A model generated the notes under the pieces. The model saw only the letters and a list, made by a program, of their open reading frames with translations, was not told the DNA's origin and ran no database searches. A stretch of 64,000 nucleotides of DNA from Symbiodinium natans (lineage: Eukaryota; Sar; Dinophyceae; Suessiales; Symbiodiniaceae): the NCBI GenBank assembly GCA_905221605.1, contig CAJNDS010000380.1, forward strand, positions 688,001 to 752,000, given 5' to 3'. The position numbers were made by a program, and so were the translations under genes. Each line of letters starts with the position of its first letter. Position 1 is the first letter of the stretch. Shown piece after piece: positions 32,401-43,521 of this stretch.

Positions 32401-33729
32401 NNNNNNNNNNNNNNNNNNNNNNNNTTTACATCCTTTACATCCTTTGCATCCTTTACATCCTTTACATCCTTTACACATCCTTTACATCCTTTACATCCTT
32501 TACATCCTTTACATCCTTTGCATCCTTTGCATCCTTTACATCCTTTACATCCTTTACATCCTTTGCATCCTTTGCATCCTTTACATCCTTTACATCCTTT
32601 ACATCCTTTACATCCTTTACATCCTTTACATCCTTTACATCCTTTAGCTCCTTTTCATTCTCCATTCCCCCGGACCTATCCAGGAGCTTAGGGTCTTCAG
32701 GATTTAGAGCTTCAGGGCTTGTAGGGTTGCAAGGGTTCTTGCTTGCGGGGGCTTGCGATTTTGCGGGGGTTTTGAGGGCTTCAGGGCTTCGGGCCCAGGG
32801 ACTCTCAGGGTTTTTGGGCTCCAGGCTTCAGGTAGGATTCCCAGTGCAAGGGAGGGATCCGACAGTTTGCCTGGCCGAAGAGCGGAAACGGGCAAAGTGT
32901 TTCGGGTTGAGGGTGTTCGGGTAAGCCCGAAAATCCCAACTCTAATCCCTCAATCCCGAGCCCGAAGCCCTGACCGCCCCCAAACCCTGAAACGCTTGCC
33001 AGATGCACCTAATTGAGCCCTGCCCTCAAACCCTGAAAAACCCAAAAACCCTAAACCCCAAAGTGTGGCTCAGAGGCCCATCTGGGTCCAGTGCGGCGGG
33101 CACTCAACGAGCTCATTGAGGACCTTCTGGGTGTATAGGGTTTGGGCCTCCCCCTCAATTGCCTACACTCCTGGGCAGGACCCTGAGTCGTGGTAAAGCT
33201 CCATTCTTTCCGTTTCATATAACAAAACAGCGTTCATAACCGCTTACAGTGGCCTGTGAAGACTGGCGAAAGATACCGCGAAAGACTTTACACTTTCCGC
33301 GAACGTTTTCTGATGTCATGCTCTGTGGTTGCTCTTGACTTCCTGTCGTGGCAGCAGCTTTGGTGTTGCTCAGGCTTCGCCATTCCGGGCCACGAGAGGG
33401 TTCACCTGTAGAACCCTGTACGCTAACTTTCATGTTGACATGATACGAACATCGTCCGCGCGCCCGGAAGTAGCCACGAAAGCGGCTAATTACAATTTCC
33501 GCGAAGAAGGCTCGTTTCCGCGCGAGAATGTACAACAGCCCCTTATAATCCATGTCTGGTACTAGAGAATCCTCTAGAGGGGTTTACCCTAGCCCCCCAA
33601 CCACCTCCCAACCAACCCCCAACCCAAAACCCCAACCCTAAACCCTAAATCCCAAATAAACCTTAAACCTAAACTGCCGATTCACAGGACCCCCGTTGGG
33701 ATGAGCTGGAAAGCACGCTGGACTTGGCG
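29467..33729 (+). CDS. Multi-exon gene, probable TPR-like helical repeat protein
   Basis: Exons: 29467-29520, 30419-30469, 30498-30553, 30575-30650, 30735-30818, 31527-31608, 31884-31934, 33092-33130, 33688-33729. Peptides include ALSQLRAVEPHELVLRAK, FLATEEYQQAAALA, ILLAEAEVYYSEAVAVNN, WKTTRQAYDLFASTVGKR, NLRFAQGRHAAALPLFGEAW, KALYVEVVADGLSVSEMAKL, ILHSMNELRSEDAPSLQ and DPRWDELESTLDLA. Exons 30419 to 30818 join in phase, using GT, GA and GC donors, and read as paired amphipathic helices with the small-residue and aromatic spacing of tetratricopeptide repeats. The TPR label is inferred from pattern. Later joints are not all in phase, so exons are missing, some perhaps in the N gap at 32325. 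Start and end of the gene are unknown; an ATG at 29859 (MTADESTILMSPSPY) may begin an exon. Confidence 0.55.
30173..30212. repeat. Short tandem repeat (AGCAAAG)n
   Basis: Five to six perfect 7-base copies, unrelated to the telomere-like unit. Confidence 0.9.
31966..32647. repeat. 9-bp minisatellite (TTTRCATCC)n
   Basis: More than 60 copies of TTTGCATCC or TTTACATCC with a single G/A variable site, interrupted by the N run. The long ORFs here (His-Pro-Leu, Ile-Leu-Cys, Lys-Asp-Ala repeats) are repeat artefacts. Confidence 0.95.
32325..32424. other. Assembly gap of exactly 100 N
   Basis: A 100-N placeholder sits inside the 9-bp minisatellite; true gap size unknown. Confidence 0.99.
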
Positions 33730-33739
33730 GTGCCTCCAG

Positions 33740-35700
33740 CCGACTCTCTAAGCCAGGGTTCCACGACTTATATCGGATTAGGGGTTTAGGGTTAAGGGTT
33801 TAGGGTTTAGGGTTTAGAACTCAGGGACCTCCACCTGTGTCATGCGATCGCCACCCTCGTTGCCATCTATCACTCCACGGCATAGAGCAACCAGGAAGAG
33901 GATTCCTAACACTGTGCCATTAGCCGAAATGCCTAATTCAATTCAGTGTGAAGAGGGGGTATTTAGGGCTGGGGAAAACGTGGCCCCCCCAACACCCCGT
34001 GCACAAGGCCAGCGTGTTGAACGTGGAAGGGTCATTGCCGGCTTTCTGGTTACTTGTGAGTTAACAGTTTAACAGATGGACAGCATCGCCCTTGTGTTTT
34101 GGTCGAATTTGGTCCTCATGCACATAAATAACATACATACCTCACACACACACACATATATATATATACATATATATATATATATGTATATATTTTTTCC
34201 ATACACACACATACTTACAAGTCTATCTAGAAATGTATACTGGCATGAATAAAAGAATAAATCAATCAGTAAATAAATAAATACGAAAATCAGTAAGCAA
34301 ATAAAAAATAGATAAATAAGTACATATATATATATATGTATATGTATACACACTTGTATACATATATATATATATATACACATGTATACACACTTCTATA
34401 TGTATACATTTATATATACACTTGATATACACATACGCATACACACATAGAAAAGATGTAACCTTAAAGGGTGCGTCTTGACCTTCGGACGAAATTTGAA
34501 GGGTGGTTGGAGGGTTGACCGGGCTGTTAAGCAAAGTATTGCATAGTAAGGAAACCATAGTAACTTGATTTCAGTTCCTTGGCAGCAACCCAGCTTAGGA
34601 AACCCTAAAGCCCAAAAGCGACCCACATTTTGAATTTTGGTCCAAGAAGTCACACCCCAATCTGCTCGGTTGAGGGTCTACGGTTTGTTTATCAATCGAC
34701 CCCAACACAGCCTAAATCCAAGACCCGAAACCCCAACCTCCAAACTCGACCGACCCTTGTCCGCTCTTTTTCAACGTCTTGCCTGCTTCTCGAAAGCCTG
34801 CAGACATGGACTGCGGTAGTAGCTGCAGAGGCTTGGGATCTAGGGTTAGGGTTTGCGGCCCGAGGCCCTAAACCCCAAACTCTTAAACCCCAAACTCTAG
34901 AACTCGAAGTCCACCCCTTTAGGAGGCCTGGGGGGCCCGAGCCCTCTCCTCGCCCCTTTGGGAGCCTCTGCTCGCATGGACCCTGGGAGCGAAGAGCAAG
35001 GCCCTCGGGTTGTGCCTGCTGGGGGTTTGTGGTGTTGGGTTTAGGCTGCTGGGTTCAGGCCTAGGGTGTTGGGTTGCCCAGATCAGGGCTGTTTAGCATG
35101 TAGAGCTTGCGGGCTAGGGTCCAAAGCCCAGCGAGCCCAATGCCCGGGCTCCCTGGGCAGCAGGTTTAGGGAGAGGGCCCAGGATCCACCACCAACGCGA
35201 GGCCCTCCAACTCTACAAGCCCAAAACCGCAAACCCTGCACGGCGTCAACGCCCTTTCTGGAACGGGCCTTTGGGGCTTCTCCCCCTCCCACACCCCATC
35301 ACCCCCCCGGAGCTGCAGCCCCTGGTGGGGTTTCCTCATACGGCTCCTTCTCGTGAGTTTCGTTTTGTTAGCGCCACGCTGTTGAAGCGTAGGGCAACAC
35401 GCCAACGGCTGCTTGCGTCCTTTGCACGTTCTTGGACTCGTGAAGGAATACGCTTCAAGTCTTACTCAGGATGCCTTAGATCCGATCCTAAACCCTGAGC
35501 GCTAGATCTTAAACCCTACTCCCTCGAGCCGGGTTCGTAGCGTACCTGCCTATGTCATATTCCCTTAGCCATCGGTTTTGGGTTTGCTTTGCTTGCAGGC
35601 GACGGCGACATGACCGCTTCGCCCGAAACCCTGTCGCTGACAGATCCCTGTTGGCAAGGAATGTTGGACCTGTATTGTTTGCGCTGCATGTTGCATGGTC
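33740..35700. other. Mostly non-coding, AT-rich microsatellites
   Basis: TTTAGGG copies at 33780-33820 follow an exon. 34140-34450 is (TA/TG/CA) simple repeat. 34650-35400 is GC-rich with degenerate telomere-like words and no exon I can support. An island at 35600-35700 is open in two frames. Confidence 0.4.
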
Positions 35701-35711
35701 TCTAGTCGCAG

Positions 35712-35817
35712 ACCCGAAACCAATGTCTACTTTGAGGAACTGACTGCCAACTTGGCCTTCGAGCTGTCTGAGAGAGATGATGATGGCGACTGGGAAATCG
35801 AGGACATGTATGGGTGG
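35712..35817 (+). CDS. Acidic exon, unidentified protein
   Basis: After TAGTCGCAG the frame reads PETNVYFEELTANLAFELSE, then RDDDGDWEIEDMYGW, and ends at a GTTTAG donor. Codon use is coding-like. It joins in phase to 35852 across a 34-base intron that is itself TTTAGGG-like. Confidence 0.6.
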
Positions 35818-35851
35818 GTTTAGGGCTAAGGTTGAGGGTGTGGGAGCCGAG

Positions 35852-35969
35852 GGCGCGATGGCTCGCATTCCTCAGTATGCCGCCTGCGCGGGCAAGGACT
35901 GGAGCAAGCCGCATGTCCTCGGCCAGCTGCAGTCCGCACCGAAAGCTGCCCGGTGCCGCCGATGCTTTG
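35852..35969 (+). CDS. Exon following 35712-35817
   Basis: Reads GAMARIPQYAACAGKDWSKP then HVLGQLQ and a basic Cys-containing end (ARCRRCF), with nearly all codons ending in G/C up to position 35930. The exact 3' boundary is uncertain: GA at about 35941 or GT at 35970. Confidence 0.55.
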
Positions 35970-36053
35970 GTGGGTTTGAAGAGAGTGCTTCCGATCTGAC
36001 GTCCTCATCGCATCATCGGAAACCTCAGACCCCCAAATCCTGAACGAATCCAG

Positions 36054-36150
36054 GTGTGTGAACGATGGGCAGAAAGCACGTCTGATTCTCTGCGAGCGCT
36101 TCGCCGATGAGGGGGCTTCTGTCATTGACCTGTCCCTCGTGCAGCAGGGC
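36054..36150 (+). CDS. Exon, unidentified protein
   Basis: After AATCCAG the frame reads CVNDGQKARLILCERFADEG and ASVIDLSLVQQG. A related-sounding island at about 36415-36470 reads APGVCGHFAEEG, hinting at an internal repeat. Confidence 0.55.
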
Positions 36151-36974
36151 AGAGGTCAACGCTGTAAACTGTAAAGCAGGCCCCGAAACTCTAAACTCCA
36201 AAGCCTTAAAACCGCAGTAAGAACACAAATGCCCCAAACAAGCCCTGAACCCTTAGTATACTCAGGCCTCTCCCCAGAACTGGGTTTGCTCTTATGAACT
36301 TAGACTAAGCCAATTCCCTTTAGTTTGCCTACGATATATCCTCAGCCTTAGCCTGGTAGCATCATTTGAAGTTTATGGTTCCTAAGCCAGTTCATAGTTC
36401 CTAAGCCTACAAAAGCACTTTCTACGAGCCGAGGGCGCCGGGCGTCTGTGGCCACTTCGCCGAGGAGGGTGTTAGGGAAATCGGGGCAGACCCCTTAAGC
36501 CCTAAACCCTGAACCCTGAAAGTCCTGGACCCCTAGACCCCTAAACCCCAGACCCTCTAAGCCCTAATGGGGTTTGGGTGCCAAATTATGGGAAGGCAGC
36601 AAGGCACAATTTCAAACCCTGATGCCCTATGTACCCCACAACTGAAAAGATGCTATAAGCCCGAACAATCCTAGTACCCCAATATCCTAATACACACAAA
36701 TATCCGAACAACCTAGTATCCTAAATATCCTAATACCCAATACCCTATTTATAAGCAGGGTCGTAAGCATGGCAACGATAAGTTTTTCCCTATTAAGGTA
36801 TATTCGGGACCCATCACCGTACTTGTAACTGCCCGCGAGCCTCCAATGAAAACATTTCTGGTGCCTTGCCCCGGTGCCCTTAACACCCGATTGTCCTGAT
36901 ACTCCAAAAATATATAGTATCCTACTATCCTAATATCCTAGTATCCCTAGTCTCCTGATACCCCTAAACCCGAA

Positions 36975-37086
36975 ACCCGAAACCTAAACCCTAAACCCTA
37001 AACCCTAAACCCTAAACCCTAAACCCTAAACCCTAAACCCTAAACCCTAAACCCTGAACCCTGAACCCTGAACCCTGAGCCCTAAC
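36975..37086. repeat. CCCTAAA array grading to CCCTGAA
   Basis: About 11 CCCTAAA units followed by four CCCTGAA units, just upstream of the exon at 37122. Confidence 0.9.
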
Positions 37087-37121
37087 CCTAAATATTATAT
37101 ACCCCGAGCCCCGCACCGGAG

Positions 37122-37201
37122 GATGGCAAGTTGCAGCTCCTCGAGTTCGACCTGACGAACAGTCGGGCGCAGAAGCGTTTCAGCTTGGCGGCCGCCCTCA
37201 A
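37122..37201 (+). CDS. Exon, unidentified protein
   Basis: After CCGGAG the frame reads DGKLQLLEFDLTNSRAQKRF and SLAAAL, ending at a GC donor. It may belong to the 35.7-kb gene. Confidence 0.5.
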
Positions 37202-37446
37202 GCCAAGAACTCAGCCTTGCCTTTTTTCTTTTTTTACTTCATGTGTATATACATATATGCATATATACATATATATATATATGTATATCTACTATATATA
37301 GAGGTTGTTTAGGGTTTGGGTAATAGTGTTTATGGTGGGGTCTTGGGTTCGCTGGATATGTCTGGTAGTTCTCAAAGTGACCTATATGGGGACCCTATTT
37401 CAACATGATACCTCTCTTGTTGCTCTGAAGTTTCTGCATGATTCAG

Positions 37447-37556
37447 GACCAGCAGCTCGAGTGAGCCTCATGAGTCAGCTGGAGAAAGTCACCCGCCAGC
37501 TGGGACAAAAGGACTCTGGAGCTCGGCATAGGACTTCCACAGAACTCTATGGCTGA
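37447..37556 (+). CDS. Possible terminal exon, coiled-coil-like
   Basis: After ATGATTCAG the frame reads ARVSLMSQLEKVTRQLGQKD and stops at TGA 37554-37556. An alternative is a donor before the stop leading to 37633-37683 (VLSHKMALIYVVARWS). Confidence 0.4.
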
Positions 37557-38455
37557 AACCCCAGCCTTCTAGGTGGGGTTGATTTCAAACCTTGAATCCT
37601 AAACCCTAAACCCTAGACACCCTGACCCCCAGAGGTGCTGAGCCACAAGATGGCATTGATTTACGTCGTGGCGCGCTGGTCGGGTTTGGGTGCCGGGCCC
37701 ACTCTCCAGATAGATGCGGGCTTCAGGGAACTTTCAGGGAGGTTTCAGGGGGTCTGGGGGGTTTTAGGGGTGTTCAGAGGGGTTTCAGGGGGTGCAAGGG
37801 AGTTGGGGGAGTTTGGGGGAGTTTGGGGAGGTTTAACGGTTTGGGGGGTGTTTGGGTAGGCTTGAGGAATTTTAGGCCCTCGCAACCAGGGAAATCTTCT
37901 GAACTGACACGCCCCGTTTGCGGCCTTTGCTTGAGGCGATCGGCAAGCTGCCCAATATTTTAGCCAAAGGGCCGCCAGCGACTCAGATCCTCGAGGTGGA
38001 GCCCCAATGCCTCTGCAAGAATCATAAGACATCTTACATATTATGCGGCAATAAAGCTGAGAGGGCTTTCCCGAAGCCTCCGTAAACCCTAAGCCCTGAG
38101 CCCAAGCTGATCTTGAGATGCAGGGCACAGGCTTCCGCTGGTCAGGGTTGAGGGAAGGTTGCTCCTGTGAACGAGGGATAGGCCTAAGCCCCAAGCCCCG
38201 AACCCTAAAGCCTCAACCCCACTTCTTAGCCCAAGCTGGATGGCACTTAAACCAGTTGCAGTGCCTCAGTAAGCAGTGCCTCAGTAGGCATATGATATGT
38301 ATTACATCCCTGGTTCCTAAATCCCCAGACCCCAGACCCCATGCCCTGAACCCTTCAATCCTAAGCGCTTGAAACCCGAAACCCTAAACCCTATCACTTC
38401 TCGATCTGTCCGCGTCCAACCCTAAACCAAACCGAAAGCCCTCACTGGGCTACAG

Positions 38456-38509
38456 GTCTCGGTCCTGCGAGCGCTCCGGGATGACGGCACCACGGAGGCC
38501 TGCGGCGTG
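38456..38509 (+). CDS. Exon, unidentified gene
   Basis: After GGGCTACAG the frame reads VSVLRALRDDGTTEACGV and ends at a GC donor. Flanked upstream by CCCTAAA-like and downstream by TTTAGGG DNA. Confidence 0.55.
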
Positions 38510-39001
38510 GCTGGTGGCCGGTTATGTAGGAAATCATGGTTCCCTTGTCAGGTTCAGGGTTTAGGGTTTAGGGTTTGGGGTTCGGGGGCTGCAGTAGGAC
38601 CTAGGAATGTGGGGTGGCCGTTAGAACAGGGACCCCAAACAAAGGGCTGCCAGGGGCCATGGCCCGGTTGGGTCCCGGCACCCTACGCCCTAAGTCTTAA
38701 ACTGTTTAAGGCTCCTTTGAATGCGCGTCAGAGAAGCCTCATATAACCCCAGACCCAGACCCTAGTCCCCTCCTGAAACTGGTTTGGCGTTTTGGGTTGG
38801 CATCCCGCTTGCGAAGCTCCAAGAGCCCTGAACCCCAACAAGGTTTTGGGTTTAGGGTCCCTAGAATGTAGGGGTTTGCGATGGTCAGGGACCCCTAACA
38901 TAGATCTCCAAATAGAAGGATCCCCTGGAAAATAGGGACCCCAATAAGGTACCCCTCATATCCGCATGTGTCGAGGGTCTCCAGGGTTTCAGATTTTGAA
39001 G

Positions 39002-40188
39002 CGCCACAGGCAAGGCACTTGCTGCTCCAGGTGGAGGCTGGCAAAGCATGGCTTAGGGTGTGGGGTTCGGGTTTAGGCGTTGCGAGTTCAGGCTTGGGAG
39101 TTGGGGTTTGGGGTTCCGGGTTTAGGGTTTAGGAGAGATTCAGATTGGTCGCCAAGCCTTGCAGATGCGCCAGGCTGTGCATTCAGCTGTTCAAGGGCCA
39201 TTGGCGCCCTCAAAGATGGATCAGCGTGACTTTCCTGCACAGTGACGCTTCAAGAAGGAGCAGACTCGAGACCCTAAGCCCTGAACCTTAAACCGTCAAG
39301 CCCTAAACCCCAGGTGTGGAACCGGCTCTTGAGGAACTCACGAGCCGGTTTCTGTGTACATAGGACCTCGAGGAGCCCAATACTCTTCATCAAGGGAAGA
39401 TACCTTAGACTGCATGGGGCGGGGGGGTTGTTAAGGTCGAGTCCTTACTGACGGTCTATTGGGCGCCCTCTCGGGCACAGGGCTCAATATAGGCAGTCGT
39501 GGTGACGCTCAGACTCTCGCAGAGGTGATCTGCGAAAGACGGTGCAGCTGCACATCACAACAAAGAATGCCAAGCCCACTCCGGGACTCTATTTGCTGCA
39601 GTGTTTCAAAGTGATACCTCCGAATCTCGAGCTACTGGCTTTACTGACTACTAAATCCTAAGCCCGAAGCCCTTAATAGGTGAAGGCAAACTTCTCTCCA
39701 TTGCATCACGCGCTCCGCCTGGGCCGCTCTCAGCCTTTGCTTACAGATGCAGTTGAAGGCATGAGGCATCAGCACCAGTTATCGCAAGGGAAAGAGGAGG
39801 AGCCCTTCATGGGAAGCCTTACCTTCTTAACCAGCTGTAGAATGGTATGTATTCCCTTCGGGTCGCGAAGCTGGCCGGACATCTGACTTCTACCCGGACC
39901 CTGAAGCCCCGAGCCTTATGCGAAGACAGCTTGGGCTTGGGCGGGGTTTAGGGTTCAGGGGTTAAGAAAACCTTCAACAGATTCAACAGCTACTCTCTCG
40001 CACCGAACTTTTAGCATCTTGTCATGCACCTCATGGGCACCTGGCGCTGCCGCGTGCGCGGCCTACCGGGGGCATGTTGCAGTGACCCTCAACTCCAAAC
40101 CCTGAATCCTAAGGCAGCTTGCTGTTCCCAGTTTCTGGCTCCGAAAGAAGGCACCTGTACTAAGCGATCCTGTGGGGAAGCTGCGAGT
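39002..40188 (+). other. Series of exon islands, unidentified gene(s)
   Basis: Candidates: 39002-39030 (PQARHLLLQ); 39165-39242 (MRQAVHSAVQGPLAPSKMDQ); 39533-39609 (GDLRKTVQLHITTKNAKPTP, strong); 40015-40080 (HLVMHLMGTWRCRVRGLPGA); 40132-40188 (FWLRKKAPVLSDPVGKLRVH). All are + strand with AG acceptors. No domain recognised. A MITE-like element occupies 39373-39467. Confidence 0.45.
39373..39467. mobile_element. MITE-like element, AGAGCCCAATAC family
   Basis: The left end GAGCCCAATACTCTTCATCA and the right end TCTATTGGGCGCCCTC share the family's terminal word in inverted orientation. It contains a G run at 39418-39428. Confidence 0.4.
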
Positions 40189-40199
40189 TCACCCGGAAC

Positions 40200-42130
40200 C
40201 CCCAAACCAATCCCCAACCTCAATGCCCAAACCCCCAAAATCCCCTCAACTCCAAGAGTGGCTCCCCTCCAATTCGATCCCCCAAACCTGCTCCCTCAAC
40301 CCCAACCCACACCTCTAGGAATCCACCCTGTTGTTTAGGGCTTGGGGTTCACTGGACCACTGTTGATAAGATGTTTACAACTTCGTGGGCTATTCGGATT
40401 AGACACCAAATTTGGTAAGGGGTTCGAAGAATGGTGGGGATAGTGGTTTGAAGGTTAAGGCGGTTAAGGCTCGTTTCAGATTGAGGCTGGGACATGGGGT
40501 TTGGGTGAATGGGCCTAGGTGCCTCTCAACGCGGATGGATCATGAGCGGCAACCTGAGGGGTGTGGTGTTTCCTCAAACCTTGTTCGGGACACAGGGCTT
40601 CGGTTCTTGTGATAATGCCAGCAGTCGTCGTAGTTGTCGTGCTCGCTCGTCCCCTTCCCCGTCCTCGTCCCCGGTACCTGCCTGTTTTGGGTCTGCATTC
40701 TTCAAGAGCTTTTCAGCACTTCTGAGGCTCATGGCGCCCCCCACTGATTCAGGTTTGGGGGATGTTTTGTTTGCGTGGAACAGTGGAACCCTTGGGCATG
40801 GACATCGGCAAAGCAAGGCTGTGCAATCGCAAAGTAATCGGAAGCATCAGCACCACAGTTGACGAGCGACATGGGTACTTCCCATAATCGTTCAGGGGAT
40901 GCCCTGTACACCCCAAAATACAATAGCGCTTACGTAGTATGAGAGAGACGCCTAGCTTTGGGAAACCCCCGGGTGTGCAGGGTGAGAACCCAGAGCCCTA
41001 CGTCCAGGATCCCCAACTCCATAGAACCACCCATCATCTTAAACGGACCCTTTTCAACGAGATGCCCTAAACGGACATACCCGTCTCCATGGTTCAACTC
41101 CAAAACCTGTCCAAGCCCTAAAAGCCTGGACCCTAAACCCTAAACCCCAAATCTCCGTGCCCAAAGGCCGGGAGCATGGGTAGGAGCCTTGTGCGGAGCT
41201 GAGCTGGAGATGCTCACCTATTTCCTTAGCAATGTCACCTTAACCTGTTTCTTTGCACCTCCAACTCCAAACTGCATTCATCACTGAAAGGAGTATGTAT
41301 GTTGACCTACGTCATCAGTACATTCCTATTTGTATGATTTACGCATCAGCTCCAGCTGTTCTTTGGGAGAAAGGGCAAATTCGACTTCCATCTCTTGGTA
41401 CTGCAGACTATTTTTTGCCTAAAGTTGCTTTTGCAGTGGCAGTCGAATACTCCCAGACAGCATTTTGTCAGTATGGGGTGCCAGTAGAAATCGCTGTTTT
41501 TTCTCCATCTTTAAGGAGAGCGATCTTGTAGTCGCAGGACTTGTCATATCTCCTCCCCCCCATAACAGCTATCTCGACCAAACTTTCACCGTTTTGCAGA
41601 CCCATTTCTTGTCTACACAGAGATATCGATGGTTAATGGGTGCCTGTCTGTGGATTGCCTTCTTGTCCAAAGCTGCGAGTCCAAAGCTGCGAGTCGGGGC
41701 AAAATGTGGTTTTCATGAAAACACCTTATGATCCGCAATGTTGGATGATGTATAAAAAGTCCCGGTGGGCACGAAGTAGTAACAAATTCTCGTTCATGCA
41801 TTTCATTCTGTTTCCTGTCTCCTTTCCAACTCCTCTGATTCATCCACTCGCCAGCTGTCACATGACTTGAAAAGATACCTGGATGAGCTTCCACACCCAC
41901 ATTTGTCCACAGTGCTCATGTCACAGCACAATATCCTGGTGTTTTGGTGGAACGTCTTGATCTAATCGAATGCGATTTCAATTCCAACACTTGTTGTGCT
42001 CTCTGCATGTGTCGATGTTCATGGGTAGTTTCTAGGCAGGGTTAGTAAAGTGGTGCCCATGAGCACCTACAGCTTACAGCCTAAACTATAAAAAACAAGT
42101 CTCAACCTTTCAATATGCTTGCGCATAACC
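40200..42130. other. Low telomere-repeat stretch without a firm gene
   Basis: 41200-42060 is AT-richer and lacks telomere-like copies. A 92-codon ORF at 41253-41531 and overlapping ones have no splice or codon support. This may be an intergenic space. Confidence 0.35.
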
Positions 42131-42355
42131 ATGACCCTCAAGGTAGGGGAGGGGAATGTAATGCTTGACATACTGGAGGCTGCTGTCGCCGAAGGCCGCA
42201 GGCGCGCCGCCAAGCGTGTCATCGGCAGCACCATGGGCAGCGCCATCGGCAGCGCCATCGGCAGCGCCATGGGCAGCGCCATGGGCAGCGCCATGGGCAG
42301 CGCCACCGGCAGCGCCACCGGCAGCGCCGCCGGCAATGCCCACGGCAGCGCCTAG
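42131..42355 (+). CDS. Small glycine-zipper repeat protein (74 residues)
   Basis: The ATG at 42131 opens MTLKVGEGNVMLDILEAAVA, then a basic stretch (EGRRRAAKR), then ten four-residue units of the form Gly-Ser-Ala-(Met/Ile/Thr), ending at TAG. Glycine every fourth residue is the glycine-zipper pattern of some membrane-inserting helices. The DNA is a 12-base tandem repeat, so simple repeat expansion is the alternative. The upstream half looks like ordinary protein. Confidence 0.45.
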   Translation: MTLKVGEGNVMLDILEAAVAEGRRRAAKRVIGSTMGSAIGSAIGSAMGSAMGSAMGSATGSATGSAAGNAHGSA

Positions 42356-42538
42356 CAGCAGTGCGAGCCTCGTTTTGGATCTGAGAGGGCCTCAGGGGCT
42401 CTGGTGTTCTCCTCATGAAGAAGCTTGTGTGTGTGGCTGTGTGTCGAGTCGCCAGGGCCTGTGTGGGATGGCCAGCCAGACCACCCTTTGGCCCGCAACC
42501 TAGACTTTTGAGAAAATCTGTGACCCAAATCCTAAACC

Positions 42539-42698
42539 ATGCACCCTCCTTTGACGCTCAAGCCGTTGACACTGGAGACACTGGAGGCCATAACGGACGA
42601 GGAGCCCAAGACGGCACAAAGGGTTACGACAGTTGTGTTGCAAGCCGGAGGCTCAGTTTCTGTGAAGCTATTGAAGCTATTGAATCACATAGCTCTTG

Positions 42699-42703
<5 letters not shown>
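42539..42703 (+). CDS. Exon, start of a probable leucine-rich-repeat gene
   Basis: The ATG at 42539 (or an acceptor at 42562) leads into LTLETLEAITDEEPKTAQRV and SVSVKLLKLLNHIALGR, ending at a possible GA donor that enters a (TA)n run. It precedes LRR-like exons on the same strand; linkage is inferred. Confidence 0.45.
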
Positions 42704-42737
<34 letters not shown>

Positions 42738-43117
42738 GTAAAAATAGTGGTAAAAACGGTGGTCGTGAGGAAAGTCAGGTCTCAAGGAGACTGTTGCTGT
42801 ATGGGGGCCTTACCTTAGGGTCGTTGCAGTTGGTGTTTGTAGTGTGGCAGCGACGGACCAGTGCCTCAGCTTCTGCATCAAGGCGAATGCAAAAAAGCTG
42901 GTCCGATGCCGTGAACGCCTGAAGGATCACTGGGTTGACCGTAAAATGGATATGTACTTCTACAAAAATACAGTTTCTTTTCTATGAACACCCTCAAATT
43001 ATGTAGTAAAGCGACCATGATGACTTAAATTAAGTGGCCTCGCAGCAGCCCAGATCGTGCAGTCAGTTGCCATCCGCCTTTTCTAGCCGAGCTATGCTTT
43101 TATCCGCTCGCACGCAG

Positions 43118-43158
43118 GACAAGGACATGAGCGATATGCTGTCCGATCCTAAGCGCGG
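43118..43158 (+). CDS. Micro-exon
   Basis: After GCACGCAG the frame reads DKDMSDMLSDPKR, with a GTTCAG donor. It lies between the 42539 exon and the LRR-like exon at 43442. Confidence 0.45.
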
Positions 43159-43441
43159 GTTCAGGGTGTAGGGCCGTAGGGGGCTAGGGATTCAGGGCGC
43201 GTGCTTGGTGCCCGCTGGTGCCGAGGTCCAAGATGGATGAAGTGTCTGCATCTCGGAGAAGTCCTGATGTCCGTAACCCCCAAGCACAAAGCTCTGGGTG
43301 CCCCATTAAAAGGACAGTTTCAAGTGTTTCTAAGCGTTTTTTTTATACGAGTGATATCTAGATGCTATACTTTTGATGATGAGAGACTTACATGCACAGT
43401 AGCTCCCTGTCTGTAACATGTCCTTTGCCAACACCCCAAAG

Positions 43442-43521
43442 AAGCTCCGGAGCTCTGCTCGAGGCTTCCGTACGATGAGGTGGACTTCTCGGGCAACGAG
43501 CTGACATCTTCCAGCATGGGA
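43442..43521 (+). CDS. Leucine-rich-repeat-like exon
   Basis: Reads APELCSRLPYDEVDFSGNEL then TSSSMG. The L-x-x-V-D-F-S-G-N-x-L-T spacing is that of a ribonuclease-inhibitor-type LRR strand. The 3' boundary is uncertain (GTTGCT at 43522). Confidence 0.5.

Noticed and set aside
31912-32924. 259-314-residue ORFs of His-Pro-Leu, Ile-Leu-Cys and Lys-Asp-Ala repeats
   Set aside because: Products of the 9-bp minisatellite, open in all frames and crossing an N gap.
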